Origin: Plantactinospora sp039889035
GTDB lineage: Bacteria; Actinomycetota; Actinomycetes; Mycobacteriales; Micromonosporaceae
DNA: 64,000 nt
Direction of reading: 5' to 3'
Assembly (NCBI GenBank): GCA_039889035.1
Contig: JBDQQY010000022.1
Coordinates: forward strand, 62,001 to 126,000
Positions within the stretch are counted from its first letter, which is position 1, and every line of letters starts with the position of its first letter. The notes under the pieces are model-generated. The model worked only from the letters and a program-made list of their open reading frames with translations, had not been told where the DNA came from and did not search any database. Below, one piece after another: positions 21,184 to 29,902 of this stretch. The translations under genes and the position numbers were made by a program.

Positions 21184-24105
21184 ATGGTTTATGGGCGTGG
21201 ACCTCGACCGGGCGGTGGACCGCCACGGTCTCGACGAGATCCCGCCGATCAGCCTTCGGACGATGCGGATTCGGCGGCCGGTCCGCCGCCAGGCCGGGCC
21301 GGCCGGCGCCGGTCCGGAGCCGAGCGGTCCGACGGGTTACCGGCGGCGGCCCGCTTCGGTCCGTCCACTCCGGAGCCTCCTGCACCGGGCTCCTCCCACG
21401 GCTGGCCGGACGACGGGCCGGGTCGACCGGCGGACCGTCCAGGTCGGCCGGTGACGGCTCCGGGCCGCTCCATCGACACCTCCGGCCGATTCCCGGAGGG
21501 GCCGGGCCGGCACGCGGACGGACCAACCAACCGGCACGTGGACGGGCCAACCGGCCGATACGCCGACGGGCCGGCCGGCCGGTACCCGGAGGCGTCGCCC
21601 GGCCGTGCGCCGGACGGCCCGGGGCGCTCCGTGGAGTCCCCGGGTCGGTCCCGTCGTGCCCGGCACGGCGCTCCCGAGCCCGACGGCACCGGGCCGGGTA
21701 CCGGCTATCCGCCGCCGGGCAAGCCGGTCCCCGACCCACTCGGACCCCCCGGCGGCCAGACCCGCGACCGGTTGCCCTCGAATCGTCCCGGCCAGGATCG
21801 TCTGCCCCCGGGCGGCCCGATCCGCGGCGTGGGTGGCGGACGCCATCTGACCGCCCCCGAGGACGGACCTCCCGGTGGTGGCCGGCCGGTCCCAGGCGGT
21901 CGGCCGGTCACCGGTGACCGCCCCGGCCCTCGTGACCGGATGGCCCCCGGCGGCCGGCCGGTTCCCGGTGCCCGGATGCCCGCCGACGAGCTGCCCGCCG
22001 ACGAGGGCGGGCCGGGTCCGGGCGGCCGATCGCCGCGGGCGGGACGCGGCGTTCCCGTCGGGCCGGCTCCGTCCGGCGCCGAGTCGTTCGGGCCGCCCCG
22101 CACCGCCTTCGGCCCGGCCGCACCCGGGAGCGCCGATTCGCGGGAGCGTGCCGCCGGCGGTCGACGTCGGGCCCAGCCCGAGCGCGCCCCCGGGGTGGAC
22201 GACCCGTACCGACCGGGCCCCGGGGAGGGTCCGCTCGCCGCGCCACGGCCTGCTCCGGTGCCACGACAGCGACGCCCTCCCTCGGCCGACCAGGAGCCGC
22301 TCCGGCCCGGCCTTCCGGACCCTGTCGGGCCGCCCGCCGGACGCCGCAGGTCCGCCGACGGCCCGGCCGAGCACCGCGATGACCGGGGCGGGCCGGTCCG
22401 ACCTCCGCTGGATCGCGCCATGCCGCCCCGGCCGGGCCCGGAGAACCCGGGCGCACGACGGCCGGGCGGGCCGGCTCCCGCCGAACCTCCCCCCGCAGGC
22501 CGGGCCGGCACCCGCGGCTCCGCCCGCTCCGGTCCGTCGTCCGGTGCTGCGCCGACGGGGGCACCACGACCCCGACCGGGAGATCTCGGGGCGGATGGTG
22601 TCATCCGGCCCGGGCCCGAACCGGGTAGGCCGGCGCCGGCCGGTCCACCGCCCCCGCGTCGGTCCCGGACCGCCGGAAACCCGCCGGGTTCACCCGCCGG
22701 GCCGCGCACCGGGCCGCCGCACGACCGGACCCCGGGTTCACCCGCCGGGCCGCGCACCGGGCCGCCGCACGACCGGACCCCGGGTTCACCCGCCGGACCG
22801 CGCACCGGGCCGCCGCACGACCGGACCCCGGGTTCACCCGCCGGACCGCGCCCCGGTCCGCCGCACGACCGGGCTCCGGGTTCACCGGCGGGTCCCCGCT
22901 CGGGGTCACCGGGGGCGGTGCCGCTGGACCGTGGCCCCGGCTCACCCGCCGGGCCACGCTCCGCACCGGACGGCGTACCACGATCACCCGCCGGGCCGCG
23001 CAACCGGCCAGCCGGCGCCGCACCGCTGGACCGGGGACCAGGCGCACGCCCCGGCCCCGCACCGGACGGCGTACCACGATCACCTGCCGGGCCGCGCACC
23101 GGTCCGCCGCACGACCGGGTCCCGGGCTCACCCGCCGGCCCACGGTCCGGGCCACCCGGCGGCGGTCGGTCGGGGCCGCCGGCACAGGGTGGGCGTACCG
23201 GGCCGGTCGGTGGTACCTCCCCAGCCCGCGCGCCGGGCCCCGAGGGGGCGCCCAAGTCGGCCGTTACCCCGTCGCCCGCGCCCGCCCCGGCAACCACCTC
23301 GGGCAAACCCGCCCCCGGTTCGGCCCTCGCCACCGTCTCGTCGACCTCCGGCAACGCGGGCGCACCATTGCGCAGTTCCAAGCGGACCTGGCAGTTGATC
23401 ATTGGCTCGCTCGGCGTACTGCTCCTGCTCGGTATCTGCGGGCTCAGCTCCTACTTCTTCATGGTCGACGACCCCGTCGGCCGGGACTCCCGGGCGGCTG
23501 ACGGCACCGGTGCCGGCGCCGCGCCCCGGGACATCAGCTCCCGCGCCGCCGATCCGGCCCCGCTGACCGTCAAGGAGGTCTTCCCGGGCGGCAAGGAGGT
23601 GCTGGTCGACCCCGAGCAGTCGCCGTACGAGCTGCTGAAGACCCAGGCGGCGGAGGACTGCGATCTCGCCGCCGACGGCCAGATCGCGACCGTGCTGGCC
23701 GAGGCCGGATGCAGCCAGTTCGTCCGCGGCACGGTACGCTCCCCCACCGGCCTGTACGTCGCGACCGCCGGCATCGTCAACCTGGCGGACGAGGCGGGGG
23801 CGACCTCGGCGCGCGAGAAGATAAAGCCGATCGTGGACGGCCGGAAGGGACGCTTCCTGGGCCTCGCCGCCGGACGCGGCACCGAGGCCGTCACGGCCGC
23901 CTCGGCCCAGGCCGGCTGGCACGTCCGTGGCCACTTCCTGATCTACTGTGTCGTCGCCAAGAGCGACGGCAAGACCATCGGCGACGAGGACCTGTTCGCC
24001 CGGCAGATCCTCTCCGACATGATCGAGGTGTACCTCCGCGGCAAGGTGCTCGACCAGCGCACCCTCGCCCCGTCCGGGCCGGCGAGCCCGGCGGGGTCCG
24101 ACTGA
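21184..24105 (+). CDS. Large Pro/Gly/Arg-rich single-pass membrane protein with 16-residue repeats
   Basis: 973 aa. Residues 1-~725 are a disordered Pro/Gly/Arg/Asp-rich region containing tandem GSPAGPRTGPPHDRTP-type repeats. A TM helix follows (LIIGSLGVLLLLGICGLSSY, ~736-757), then a ~210-residue outer domain with two Cys, starting after SRAADPAPLTVKEV. Topology is likely cytoplasmic tail, one TM, extracytoplasmic C-terminal domain. ATG 21184 is taken; no ribosome binding site is seen, and a TACCCT 7 nt upstream would suit a leaderless mRNA. The function is not recognised. Convergent with truA. Confidence 0.75.
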   Translation: MVYGRGPRPGGGPPRSRRDPADQPSDDADSAAGPPPGRAGRRRSGAERSDGLPAAARFGPSTPEPPAPGSSHGWPDDGPGRPADRPGRPVTAPGRSIDTSGRFPEGPGRHADGPTNRHVDGPTGRYADGPAGRYPEASPGRAPDGPGRSVESPGRSRRARHGAPEPDGTGPGTGYPPPGKPVPDPLGPPGGQTRDRLPSNRPGQDRLPPGGPIRGVGGGRHLTAPEDGPPGGGRPVPGGRPVTGDRPGPRDRMAPGGRPVPGARMPADELPADEGGPGPGGRSPRAGRGVPVGPAPSGAESFGPPRTAFGPAAPGSADSRERAAGGRRRAQPERAPGVDDPYRPGPGEGPLAAPRPAPVPRQRRPPSADQEPLRPGLPDPVGPPAGRRRSADGPAEHRDDRGGPVRPPLDRAMPPRPGPENPGARRPGGPAPAEPPPAGRAGTRGSARSGPSSGAAPTGAPRPRPGDLGADGVIRPGPEPGRPAPAGPPPPRRSRTAGNPPGSPAGPRTGPPHDRTPGSPAGPRTGPPHDRTPGSPAGPRTGPPHDRTPGSPAGPRPGPPHDRAPGSPAGPRSGSPGAVPLDRGPGSPAGPRSAPDGVPRSPAGPRNRPAGAAPLDRGPGARPGPAPDGVPRSPAGPRTGPPHDRVPGSPAGPRSGPPGGGRSGPPAQGGRTGPVGGTSPARAPGPEGAPKSAVTPSPAPAPATTSGKPAPGSALATVSSTSGNAGAPLRSSKRTWQLIIGSLGVLLLLGICGLSSYFFMVDDPVGRDSRAADGTGAGAAPRDISSRAADPAPLTVKEVFPGGKEVLVDPEQSPYELLKTQAAEDCDLAADGQIATVLAEAGCSQFVRGTVRSPTGLYVATAGIVNLADEAGATSAREKIKPIVDGRKGRFLGLAAGRGTEAVTAASAQAGWHVRGHFLIYCVVAKSDGKTIGDEDLFARQILSDMIEVYLRGKVLDQRTLAPSGPASPAGSD
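22686..22877 (+). repeat. 48-bp tandem repeats coding 16-residue units
   Basis: Four consecutive 48-bp units (22686-22733, 22734-22781, 22782-22829, 22830-22877); the first three are nearly identical, the fourth has diverged. More degenerate copies continue to about 23160 (GSPAGPR-type peptides). They lie inside the proline-rich gene and keep its frame. Confidence 0.85.
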
Positions 24106-24120
24106 GCGGCCCGCCGCACC

Positions 24121-24147
24121 GGCCCGGCGGCGCGACACCGCCGGGCC
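24121..24147. terminator. Two-way terminator between convergent genes
   Basis: Perfect 10-bp stem GGCCCGGCGG / CCGCCGGGCC with a 7-nt loop, between the stop of the proline-rich gene (24105) and the truA stop (24160). No T-run. Confidence 0.65.
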
Positions 24148-24159
24148 CGCCGGCCGGGT

Positions 24160-25005
24160 TCAGGCCGAGGCGGTGAGCCGGAGCCGACGGGTACGCAGCG
24201 CGCGGCTGGCGTACTCGGCGGGATCCTCGGGATAGCCGACCGCGACCAGGGTCAGCCCGTGCGGCGGCGCCACGCTCACCTCGCTGGCCCGCTCCCGCCG
24301 CCCGAGCAGACCACCCGGCCAGTCGACGGGGCGGCGCCCGTCCCCGGCCACCAGCATCGCCCCGACCAGACTGCGGACCATCGACTGGCAGAACGCGTCG
24401 GCCTGCACGGTGGCCACCAGCAGTCCGTCCGGGTCCCGCCGCCAGTCCAGCCGGGTCAGGTCCCGCACCGTCGTGGCGTTCTCCTTGCGCCGGCAGTACG
24501 CCGCGAAGTCGTGCTCGCCGACCAGCCCGGCGGCGGCCCGGTTCAGCGCCGCCAGGTCGAGCGGGCGGGGCCAGGCGAGCACCTCGTGCCGGCGCAGCGG
24601 CTCGGCGCCGTACGGGGCGTCGGTGACCCGGTACTCGTAGCGCCGGAAGGTGGCCGAAAACCGGGCGTCGAACTCGGCCGGTACCTCGGTGACGCCCCGG
24701 ACCCGGACGTCCGGCGGCAGTACTCCGGCGAGCCGGCGCAGCAGCGTCTCCGCCCACTGCCGCCACACCGCGCCGGGCAGGTCGAGATGGCAGACCTGCC
24801 CGCTGGCGTGCACACCGGCGTCGGTCCGCCCCGCCACGGTCAGCCCACTGACCCGATCCGGCCCGACGATCCTGGTCAGCGCCTCGACCAGCACCCCGGC
24901 GACGGTACGCCGACCGGGCTGCGCCGCCCAGCCGGAGAAGTCGCCGCCGTCGTAGGCGACGTCCAGGCGTACCCGGGTCCGCTCCTCATCCACCTCGTGC
25001 TCCAC
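24160..25005 (-). CDS. truA: tRNA pseudouridine(38-40) synthase TruA
   Basis: 281 aa. Converts U38-U40 of the tRNA anticodon arm to pseudouridine. The catalytic Asp62 lies in AGRTDAGVHASGQV; RLDVAYDGGDFSGWAAQP near the start and FDARFSATFRRYEYRV further on are diagnostic. FCQSMVRSLVGAML is the C-terminal family motif. Last gene of the rpoA-rplQ end of the ribosomal cluster, the usual actinobacterial place. Confidence 0.96.
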   Translation of the reverse strand: MEHEVDEERTRVRLDVAYDGGDFSGWAAQPGRRTVAGVLVEALTRIVGPDRVSGLTVAGRTDAGVHASGQVCHLDLPGAVWRQWAETLLRRLAGVLPPDVRVRGVTEVPAEFDARFSATFRRYEYRVTDAPYGAEPLRRHEVLAWPRPLDLAALNRAAAGLVGEHDFAAYCRRKENATTVRDLTRLDWRRDPDGLLVATVQADAFCQSMVRSLVGAMLVAGDGRRPVDWPGGLLGRRERASEVSVAPPHGLTLVAVGYPEDPAEYASRALRTRRLRLTASA

Positions 25006-25074
25006 GACCAGCTCCAGATATGCCGCAGCCCGACACCCCCGCGGGGATGCCGGGCCCGGCGTCGTTCGTCGGCG

Positions 25075-25632
25075 TTACTTGGTGTCCGCCTCGTCGGAGT
25101 CCTCCCGGGCCGCTCCGGTGTCACCGGAGCGCGACTCCGGTGCCTCGGCGTCCTGGTCGTCGTCCGCCGACGAGGAACGCGGGGTCTCCTCGTCCGGGGC
25201 GAGCGCCTCGACCTTGTCCTGCTGCGCCGCCTTGCGGGCGGCGGTCTTCTTCACCGGCGCCGCCGGAGCCTCGACCAGCTCCTCGACCAGCTCGATGATG
25301 GCCATCGGCGCGTTGTCGCCCTTGCGCGGGACGGTCTTCACGATCCGGGTGTAGCCACCGGGGCGGTTGGCGAACCGGGGAGCGATCTGGTCGAACAGGG
25401 TGAAGACCACGTCCTTGTCCCGTACGACGGTCAGCACCCGCCGGCGGGACGCCAGGTCCCCCCGCTTGGCCTTGGTGATGAGCTGCTCCGCGAGCGGACG
25501 GAGCCGCTTGGCCTTCGTCTGGGTGGTCGTGATGCGGCCGTGCTGGAACAGCGCGGTGGCCAGGTTGGCCAGGATCATCCGCTCGTGCGCGGGGCTACCG
25601 CCGAGGCGGGGGCCCTTGGTGGGCGTGGGCAT
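25075..25632 (-). CDS. rplQ: 50S ribosomal protein L17
   Basis: 185 aa. The core (~1-118) starts MPTPTKGPRLGGSPAHERM and includes TTTQTKAKRLRPLAEQLIT and GGYTRIVKTVPRKGDNAPMA. The remaining ~65 residues form an Ala/Lys- and then Asp/Glu/Ser-rich tail that is not part of the fold; such tails are common in this group. Follows rpoA by 68 bp and precedes truA. Confidence 0.98.
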   Translation of the reverse strand: MPTPTKGPRLGGSPAHERMILANLATALFQHGRITTTQTKAKRLRPLAEQLITKAKRGDLASRRRVLTVVRDKDVVFTLFDQIAPRFANRPGGYTRIVKTVPRKGDNAPMAIIELVEELVEAPAAPVKKTAARKAAQQDKVEALAPDEETPRSSSADDDQDAEAPESRSGDTGAAREDSDEADTK

Positions 25633-25700
25633 TCTTGGTGCTCCTCAATAGTGGGTGGCCGGATCTCCAGTGGGTGGCCGGATCTCCGGCTAGCCCCGGA

Positions 25701-26723
25701 CTAAAGCTGCTCGGTCTCGCGGTAGTCGTCGGTGTCGTAGTCGGCCTCGCCGAAGGAGTCGACGACGTGCGCCGGGTCGAAGTTGGGCGCCGAGTCCTTC
25801 AGCCCCAGCCCCATGCCGGCGAGCTTCATCTTGACCTCGTCGATCGACTTCTGACCGAAGTTCCGGATGTCGAGCAGATCGGCCTCGGTACGCCCGATCA
25901 GCTCGCCAACCGTGTTGATGCCCTCGCGCTTGAGGCAGTTGTAGGACCGGACGGTGAGGTCCAGCTCCTCGATCGGCAGCGCCAGGTCGGCGGCGAGCTG
26001 CGCGTCCTGCGGCGACGGGCCGATGTCGATGCCCTCGGCGCTCTCGTCCAGCTCCCGGGCCAGCCCGAAGAGCTCGACCAGGGTGGAGCCGGCGGAGGCC
26101 AGCGCGGTCCGCGGCCCGATGGAGGCCTTGGTCTCGACGTCGATGATCAGCCGGTCGAAGTCGGTACGCTGCTCGACCCGGGTCGCCTCGACCCGGTACG
26201 TCACCTTCAGCACCGGCGAGTAGATCGAGTCGACCGGGATCCGGCCGATCTCGGCGCCGGCCTGCTTGTTCTGCGCGGCGGTGACGTAGCCACGGCCCCG
26301 CTCGACGGTCAGCTCCATGTCGAGCCGACCCTTGCCGTTCAGGGTGGCGAGCTTGAGGTCGGCGTTGTGCACGGAGACACCGGCCGGGGGCTGGATGTCA
26401 CCGGCGGTGACGTCGCCGGGGCCCTGCTTGCGCAGGTACATGCTGACCGGCTCGTCGTGGTCGGAGCTGACGCAGAGCTCCTTCACGTTCATGACGAGCT
26501 CGACCACGTCCTCCTTGACGCCCGGGATGGTGGTGAACTCGTGCAGCACACCGTCGACCTTGATCGAGGTGACCGCCGCGCCCGGGATGGAGGAGAGCAG
26601 GGTCCGCCGGAGCGAGTTGCCCAGGGTGTACCCGAAGCCCGGCTCAAGCGGCTCGATGGTGAACCGGGACCGGGTCTCGCTGATCGACTCCTCGGTGAGG
26701 GTCGGCCGCTGGGTGATAAGCAT
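25701..26723 (-). CDS. rpoA: RNA polymerase alpha subunit
   Basis: 340 aa. The N-terminal assembly domain has EPLEPGFGYTLGNSLRRTLL; the C-terminal DNA/activator domain (~255-320) has EELDLTVRSYNCLKREGI and DIRNFGQKSIDEVK with its helix-hairpin-helix. The acidic tail ends DDYRETEQL. Start ATG 26723. It sits between rpsD and rplQ as in most bacteria. Confidence 0.99.
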   Translation of the reverse strand: MLITQRPTLTEESISETRSRFTIEPLEPGFGYTLGNSLRRTLLSSIPGAAVTSIKVDGVLHEFTTIPGVKEDVVELVMNVKELCVSSDHDEPVSMYLRKQGPGDVTAGDIQPPAGVSVHNADLKLATLNGKGRLDMELTVERGRGYVTAAQNKQAGAEIGRIPVDSIYSPVLKVTYRVEATRVEQRTDFDRLIIDVETKASIGPRTALASAGSTLVELFGLARELDESAEGIDIGPSPQDAQLAADLALPIEELDLTVRSYNCLKREGINTVGELIGRTEADLLDIRNFGQKSIDEVKMKLAGMGLGLKDSAPNFDPAHVVDSFGEADYDTDDYRETEQL

Positions 26724-26838
26724 GTTGTTTCCTTTTCGTTCGGGGCACCCGCTATTTGATGCCCAAACTCATGTCCGGCGCTCCGCGCCGGCTCCCGGCG
26801 GCGAGGCCGGGAGTCGGGCGCGGAGACGCCAGGAACCG

Positions 26839-27465
26839 CTACTTCGAGTAGAGCTCGACGATCAGCTGCTCCTGGACCTGGGTGTCGATGACGCCCCGGG
26901 CCGGAAGCGAGTGGATCAGCACCTTCATCTGGCTGGGGATCGCCTCCAGCCAGGCCGGCACCGCCTTCGAGCCGGCCTCGGCCTGCGCCACGATGAACGG
27001 CGTCAGCTCCTTGGACTTGGCCCGGACCTCGACGATGTCGTGCTCCTTCACCCGGTACGACGGGATGTCGACCTTGCGGCCGTTCACCGTCAGGTGGCCG
27101 TGCTTGACGAGCTGCCGCGCGTGGTCGCGCGACTTCGCCAGGCCAGCCCGGTAGACCACGTTGTCGAGACGCGACTCCAGGATCTGCAGGAGGATCTCGC
27201 CGGTCTTGCCCTTCTTGGCGACGGCCTCCTCGTAGTACCCCCGGAACTGCTTCTCCAGCACGCCGTACACCCGGCGGGCCTTCTGCTTCTCACGAAGCTG
27301 GAGCAGGTATTCCGTCTCCTTGGTACGGCCCCGGCCGTGCTGCCCGGGCGGGAACGGCCGGGACTCGAACGGGCACTTCGGGCCATCGCACTTGCTGCCC
27401 TTGAGGAACAGCTTCATCTTCTCCCGACGGCAACGGCGGCAGTCGGCACCGGTGTAACGAGCCAT
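26839..27465 (-). CDS. rpsD: 30S ribosomal protein S4
   Basis: 208 aa. Primary 16S rRNA binder. The N terminus keeps four cysteines (Cys9, Cys12, Cys26, Cys31), so this is the zinc-binding form. The S4 RNA-binding motif (SRLDNVVYRAGLAKSRDHAR) is complete and the end IVELYSK is typical. 16 bp after rpsK; 115 bp before rpoA. Confidence 0.99.
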   Translation of the reverse strand: MARYTGADCRRCRREKMKLFLKGSKCDGPKCPFESRPFPPGQHGRGRTKETEYLLQLREKQKARRVYGVLEKQFRGYYEEAVAKKGKTGEILLQILESRLDNVVYRAGLAKSRDHARQLVKHGHLTVNGRKVDIPSYRVKEHDIVEVRAKSKELTPFIVAQAEAGSKAVPAWLEAIPSQMKVLIHSLPARGVIDTQVQEQLIVELYSK

Positions 27466-27481
27466 GTTCTTCGTCTACCTC

Positions 27482-27889
27482 TCAGACCCGACGACGCTTC
27501 GGCGGACGGCACCCGTTGTGCGGCTGCGGGGTGACGTCGGCGATCTGGCCGACCTCCAGCCCGACGGCCTGCAGCGAACGGATGGCGGTCTCCCGGCCGG
27601 AGCCGGGGCCCTTGACGAACACGTCGACCTTGCGCATGCCGTGCTCCATGGCCCGACGCGCGGCGGCCTCGGCGGCGAGCTGCGCGGCGAACGGAGTCGA
27701 CTTGCGAGAACCCTTGAAGCCCACCTGGCCGGCGGAGGCCCAGGAGATGACGGCACCGGTCGGGTCCGTGATGGAGACGATGGTGTTGTTGAACGTGCTC
27801 TTGATGTGCGCCTGCCCGTGGGCGACGTTCTTGCGTTCCTTGCGCCGGACCTTCTTGACGGCGGCCCCGGCGCGAGCCTTCGGTGGCAT
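27482..27889 (-). CDS. rpsK: 30S ribosomal protein S11
   Basis: 135 aa. Contains KNVAHGQAHIKSTFNNTIVS, SWASAGQVGFKGSRKSTPFA and the C-terminal DVTPQPHNGCRPPKRRRV. The N terminus is basic (MPPKARAGAAVKKVRRKERK). Follows rpsM after 85 bp. Confidence 0.99.
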   Translation of the reverse strand: MPPKARAGAAVKKVRRKERKNVAHGQAHIKSTFNNTIVSITDPTGAVISWASAGQVGFKGSRKSTPFAAQLAAEAAARRAMEHGMRKVDVFVKGPGSGRETAIRSLQAVGLEVGQIADVTPQPHNGCRPPKRRRV

Positions 27890-27974
27890 AAGTCTGTGCG
27901 CTCCTAGTTGACTTTCCCGGATCGGGTTGCGGCCCGGCCGACCTCCGCTCAGGCCGCCCCGGATTCCGATTTAG

Positions 27975-28355
27975 CTACTTCTTGCCGGGCTTCTTCTTGC
28001 CGGCGACGGTCCGCTTCGGGCCCTTCCGGGTCCGGGCGTTGGTACGGGTCCGCTGACCACGGACGGGCAGACCCCGGCGGTGCCGGATGCCCGCGTAGCA
28101 GCCGATCTCGACCTTGCGGCGGATGTCAGCGGCGACCTCGCGGCGCAGGTCGCCTTCTACCTTGTAGTTGGCCTCGATGTGGTTCCGGAGCTGGACCAGC
28201 TCCTCGTCCGTGAGGTCCTTGGCGCGCTTGTCGGGGGAGATACCGGTGGCGGCGAGCGTCTCGACCGCGCGGGTCCGACCGACTCCGAAAATGTAGGTGA
28301 GCGCGATCTCCAGCCGCTTCTCGCGGGGGAGATCGACGCCGACTAGCCGTGCCAT
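27975..28355 (-). CDS. rpsM: 30S ribosomal protein S13
   Basis: 126 aa. MARLVGVDLPREKRLEIALT begins the protein and GIRHRRGLPVRGQRTRTNAR is the conserved C-terminal part; the Lys-rich end contacts the head of the 30S. The open frame extends upstream, but ATG 28355 is the conserved start. Lies 222 bp after rpmJ, an unusually long gap with no gene in it. Confidence 0.99.
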   Translation of the reverse strand: MARLVGVDLPREKRLEIALTYIFGVGRTRAVETLAATGISPDKRAKDLTDEELVQLRNHIEANYKVEGDLRREVAADIRRKVEIGCYAGIRHRRGLPVRGQRTRTNARTRKGPKRTVAGKKKPGKK

Positions 28356-28578
28356 GTGCGGGCGTACTCCTCGGATTTCTTCGCGGAGGTCTGTACCCGT
28401 CCCACCCCGCCTGCCCAAACCTGCGGGCCCCGGCCTCCGACCGGGGGTCGGCCACGACTGCGTTCTCGCTGGGCGATCTCGCGGCTCGCGGCTGGAACGA
28501 GCTTGTGTTGTTGTACGGGATCTGCGGCCAGGACCCACCGTCGATGCCGCCGGCTCGTCACCGGTCGGCGGTCGCGGA

Positions 28579-28692
28579 TCAGCCCTGGCGCTGCTTGTGG
28601 CGCGGGTCGGTGCAGATGACCATGACCCGGCCGTGCCGGCGGATCACCCGGCACTTGTTGCAGATCCTCTTGACGCTCGGCTTGACCTTCAC
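28579..28692 (-). CDS. rpmJ: 50S ribosomal protein L36 (zinc-binding type)
   Basis: 37 aa, the standard length. The GTG start at 28692 (VKVKPSVKRICNKC) follows TAAGG. Cys11, Cys14, Cys27 and His32 form the zinc site. 127 bp after infA. Confidence 0.98.
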   Translation of the reverse strand: MKVKPSVKRICNKCRVIRRHGRVMVICTDPRHKQRQG

Positions 28693-28819
28693 GGTTGCCT
28701 TACTTTCCCATCTGTGCCCGGCAGCGCGCTGACGCCGTCGAGTCTTGAGGACGGACACGGACACCCGGCCGTCGTCAGACAGTTCACGAGGTCCGGACCG
28801 GCAACCGGCCCGGCGACGT

Positions 28820-29041
28820 TCACTTGTAGCGGTAGACGATGCGCCCTCGGGTCAGGTCGTACGGCGACAGTTCGACGACGACCCGGTCCTCGGGCAGGAT
28901 GCGGATGTAGTGCTGCCGCATCTTGCCGCTGATGTGAGCCAGCACCTTGTGGCCGTTGGCGAGTTCCACCCGGAACATGGCGTTCGGGAGTGGCTCGATC
29001 ACTCGGCCCTCGATCTCGATGGCTCCGTCTTTTTTCGGCAT
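28820..29041 (-). CDS. infA: Translation initiation factor IF-1
   Basis: 73 aa S1-type OB fold: MPKKDGAIEIEGRVIEPLPN, FRVELANGHKVLAHISGKMR, ending GRIVYRYK. ATG 29041 is the conserved start; the open frame upstream is spurious. A candidate promoter lies 141-170 bp upstream, making infA the likely head of the infA-rpmJ-rpsM-rpsK-rpsD-rpoA-rplQ unit. Confidence 0.99.
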   Translation of the reverse strand: MPKKDGAIEIEGRVIEPLPNAMFRVELANGHKVLAHISGKMRQHYIRILPEDRVVVELSPYDLTRGRIVYRYK

Positions 29042-29181
29042 GTCCTCCGCTGTCCTGACGTCGGTTACTCCGGACGGCTCACAACGCCTTTCCCGGACGA
29101 GAACATCCGAGCCAGCCGCGGCTCCGGCCCCACCGAAGCGCGGGTGGGCATGCCGGAGTGGACGCTGTGCGCCGATCAGCC

Positions 29182-29211
29182 AGTGTACGCGCGCCCGCAC
29201 GCCAGCGCCAA
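29182..29211 (-). promoter_or_regulatory. Candidate promoter of infA operon
   Basis: TTGGCG (29211-29206) and TACACT (29187-29182) with an 18-nt spacer, giving a leader of about 135 nt to infA. It lies in the 213-bp gap between the DUF1707 gene and infA. Confidence 0.55.
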
Positions 29212-29254
29212 CCCGGGACCCTGGGGGTCGCCGGATCGGACGAAGGCGACTATA

Positions 29255-29842
29255 TCAGGCGGGTTCCTCCTGGCTGGCCTGCTCGTCCCGCCGGCGTTTC
29301 CGCTCCTCCGCCCGGGCCCGCTTCTCGATCTTCGCCCGTTCCTTCGCCGCCTGCTTCGCCGCCTGCTTGGCGGCCCACCGCTGCGGCTCCCCCTTCGCCA
29401 GCCCCGTGACGGTACCGACCAGCAGCAGCGCGCCGAGCGGTCCGGCCACCCAGCCCGGCCAGAAGTAGAGGAAGTCGGTCGCCAGCACCGAGGTGACCGC
29501 CCAGATCGCGACGACGATGCCGACCAGGCCGAAGTAGCCGTCCCAGGTGTCGGCCAGCCAGGCCCGGGTGGCGCCCGGATAGCGGCCGTCGGGTCCGGGG
29601 CGGAGCACCGGCCGCTTCGGGTCACCGGTCGGCACCAACTGGGCCTGGTCGACCGGCACCGTACCCGGCAGGTCGGTGAGGAGCCCGTCGAGGTCCCCGT
29701 ACGTCTTCGCGGCGTACGCCCGCTGGAGCCGTTCGTCGTACTCGCCCAGGTCGAGGCGGCCCTCGTTCAGTGCCCGCAGGAGCTGGTCGGCCACGGCCGC
29801 TCGGTCGGAGTCCGCAGCACGCATCTCGTCCCGCCGGTCCAT
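29255..29842 (-). CDS. DUF1707 (SHOCT-like) domain membrane protein
   Basis: 195 aa. The N-terminal ~55 residues are the DUF1707 domain (MRAADSDRAAVADQLLRALN, then GRLDLGEYDERLQRAYAA). Two TM helices follow (~105-145), then a Lys/Arg/Ala/Glu-rich coiled tail (AAKQAAKQAAKERAKIEKRA). Met7 is an alternative start and matches where most DUF1707 proteins begin. It is inserted between map and infA, an unusual guest in this conserved cluster. Function unknown. Confidence 0.85.
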   Translation of the reverse strand: MDRRDEMRAADSDRAAVADQLLRALNEGRLDLGEYDERLQRAYAAKTYGDLDGLLTDLPGTVPVDQAQLVPTGDPKRPVLRPGPDGRYPGATRAWLADTWDGYFGLVGIVVAIWAVTSVLATDFLYFWPGWVAGPLGALLLVGTVTGLAKGEPQRWAAKQAAKQAAKERAKIEKRARAEERKRRRDEQASQEEPA

Positions 29843-29902
29843 GACTACGAGGATGCCACTGCGGGTCCAGCCCCGCCTACCCCGTGCGGACGGAGGCCGC
29901 CG

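Noticed and set aside
22686..23160. Regularly spaced repeats that might be a CRISPR array
   Set aside because: Units are contiguous 48-bp tandem copies without unique spacers, in frame with a protein.
21337..23402. Long minus-strand open frames opposite the proline-rich gene
   Set aside because: The repeats read in all frames; only the plus frame leads into a TM helix and a normal, non-repetitive C-terminal domain.
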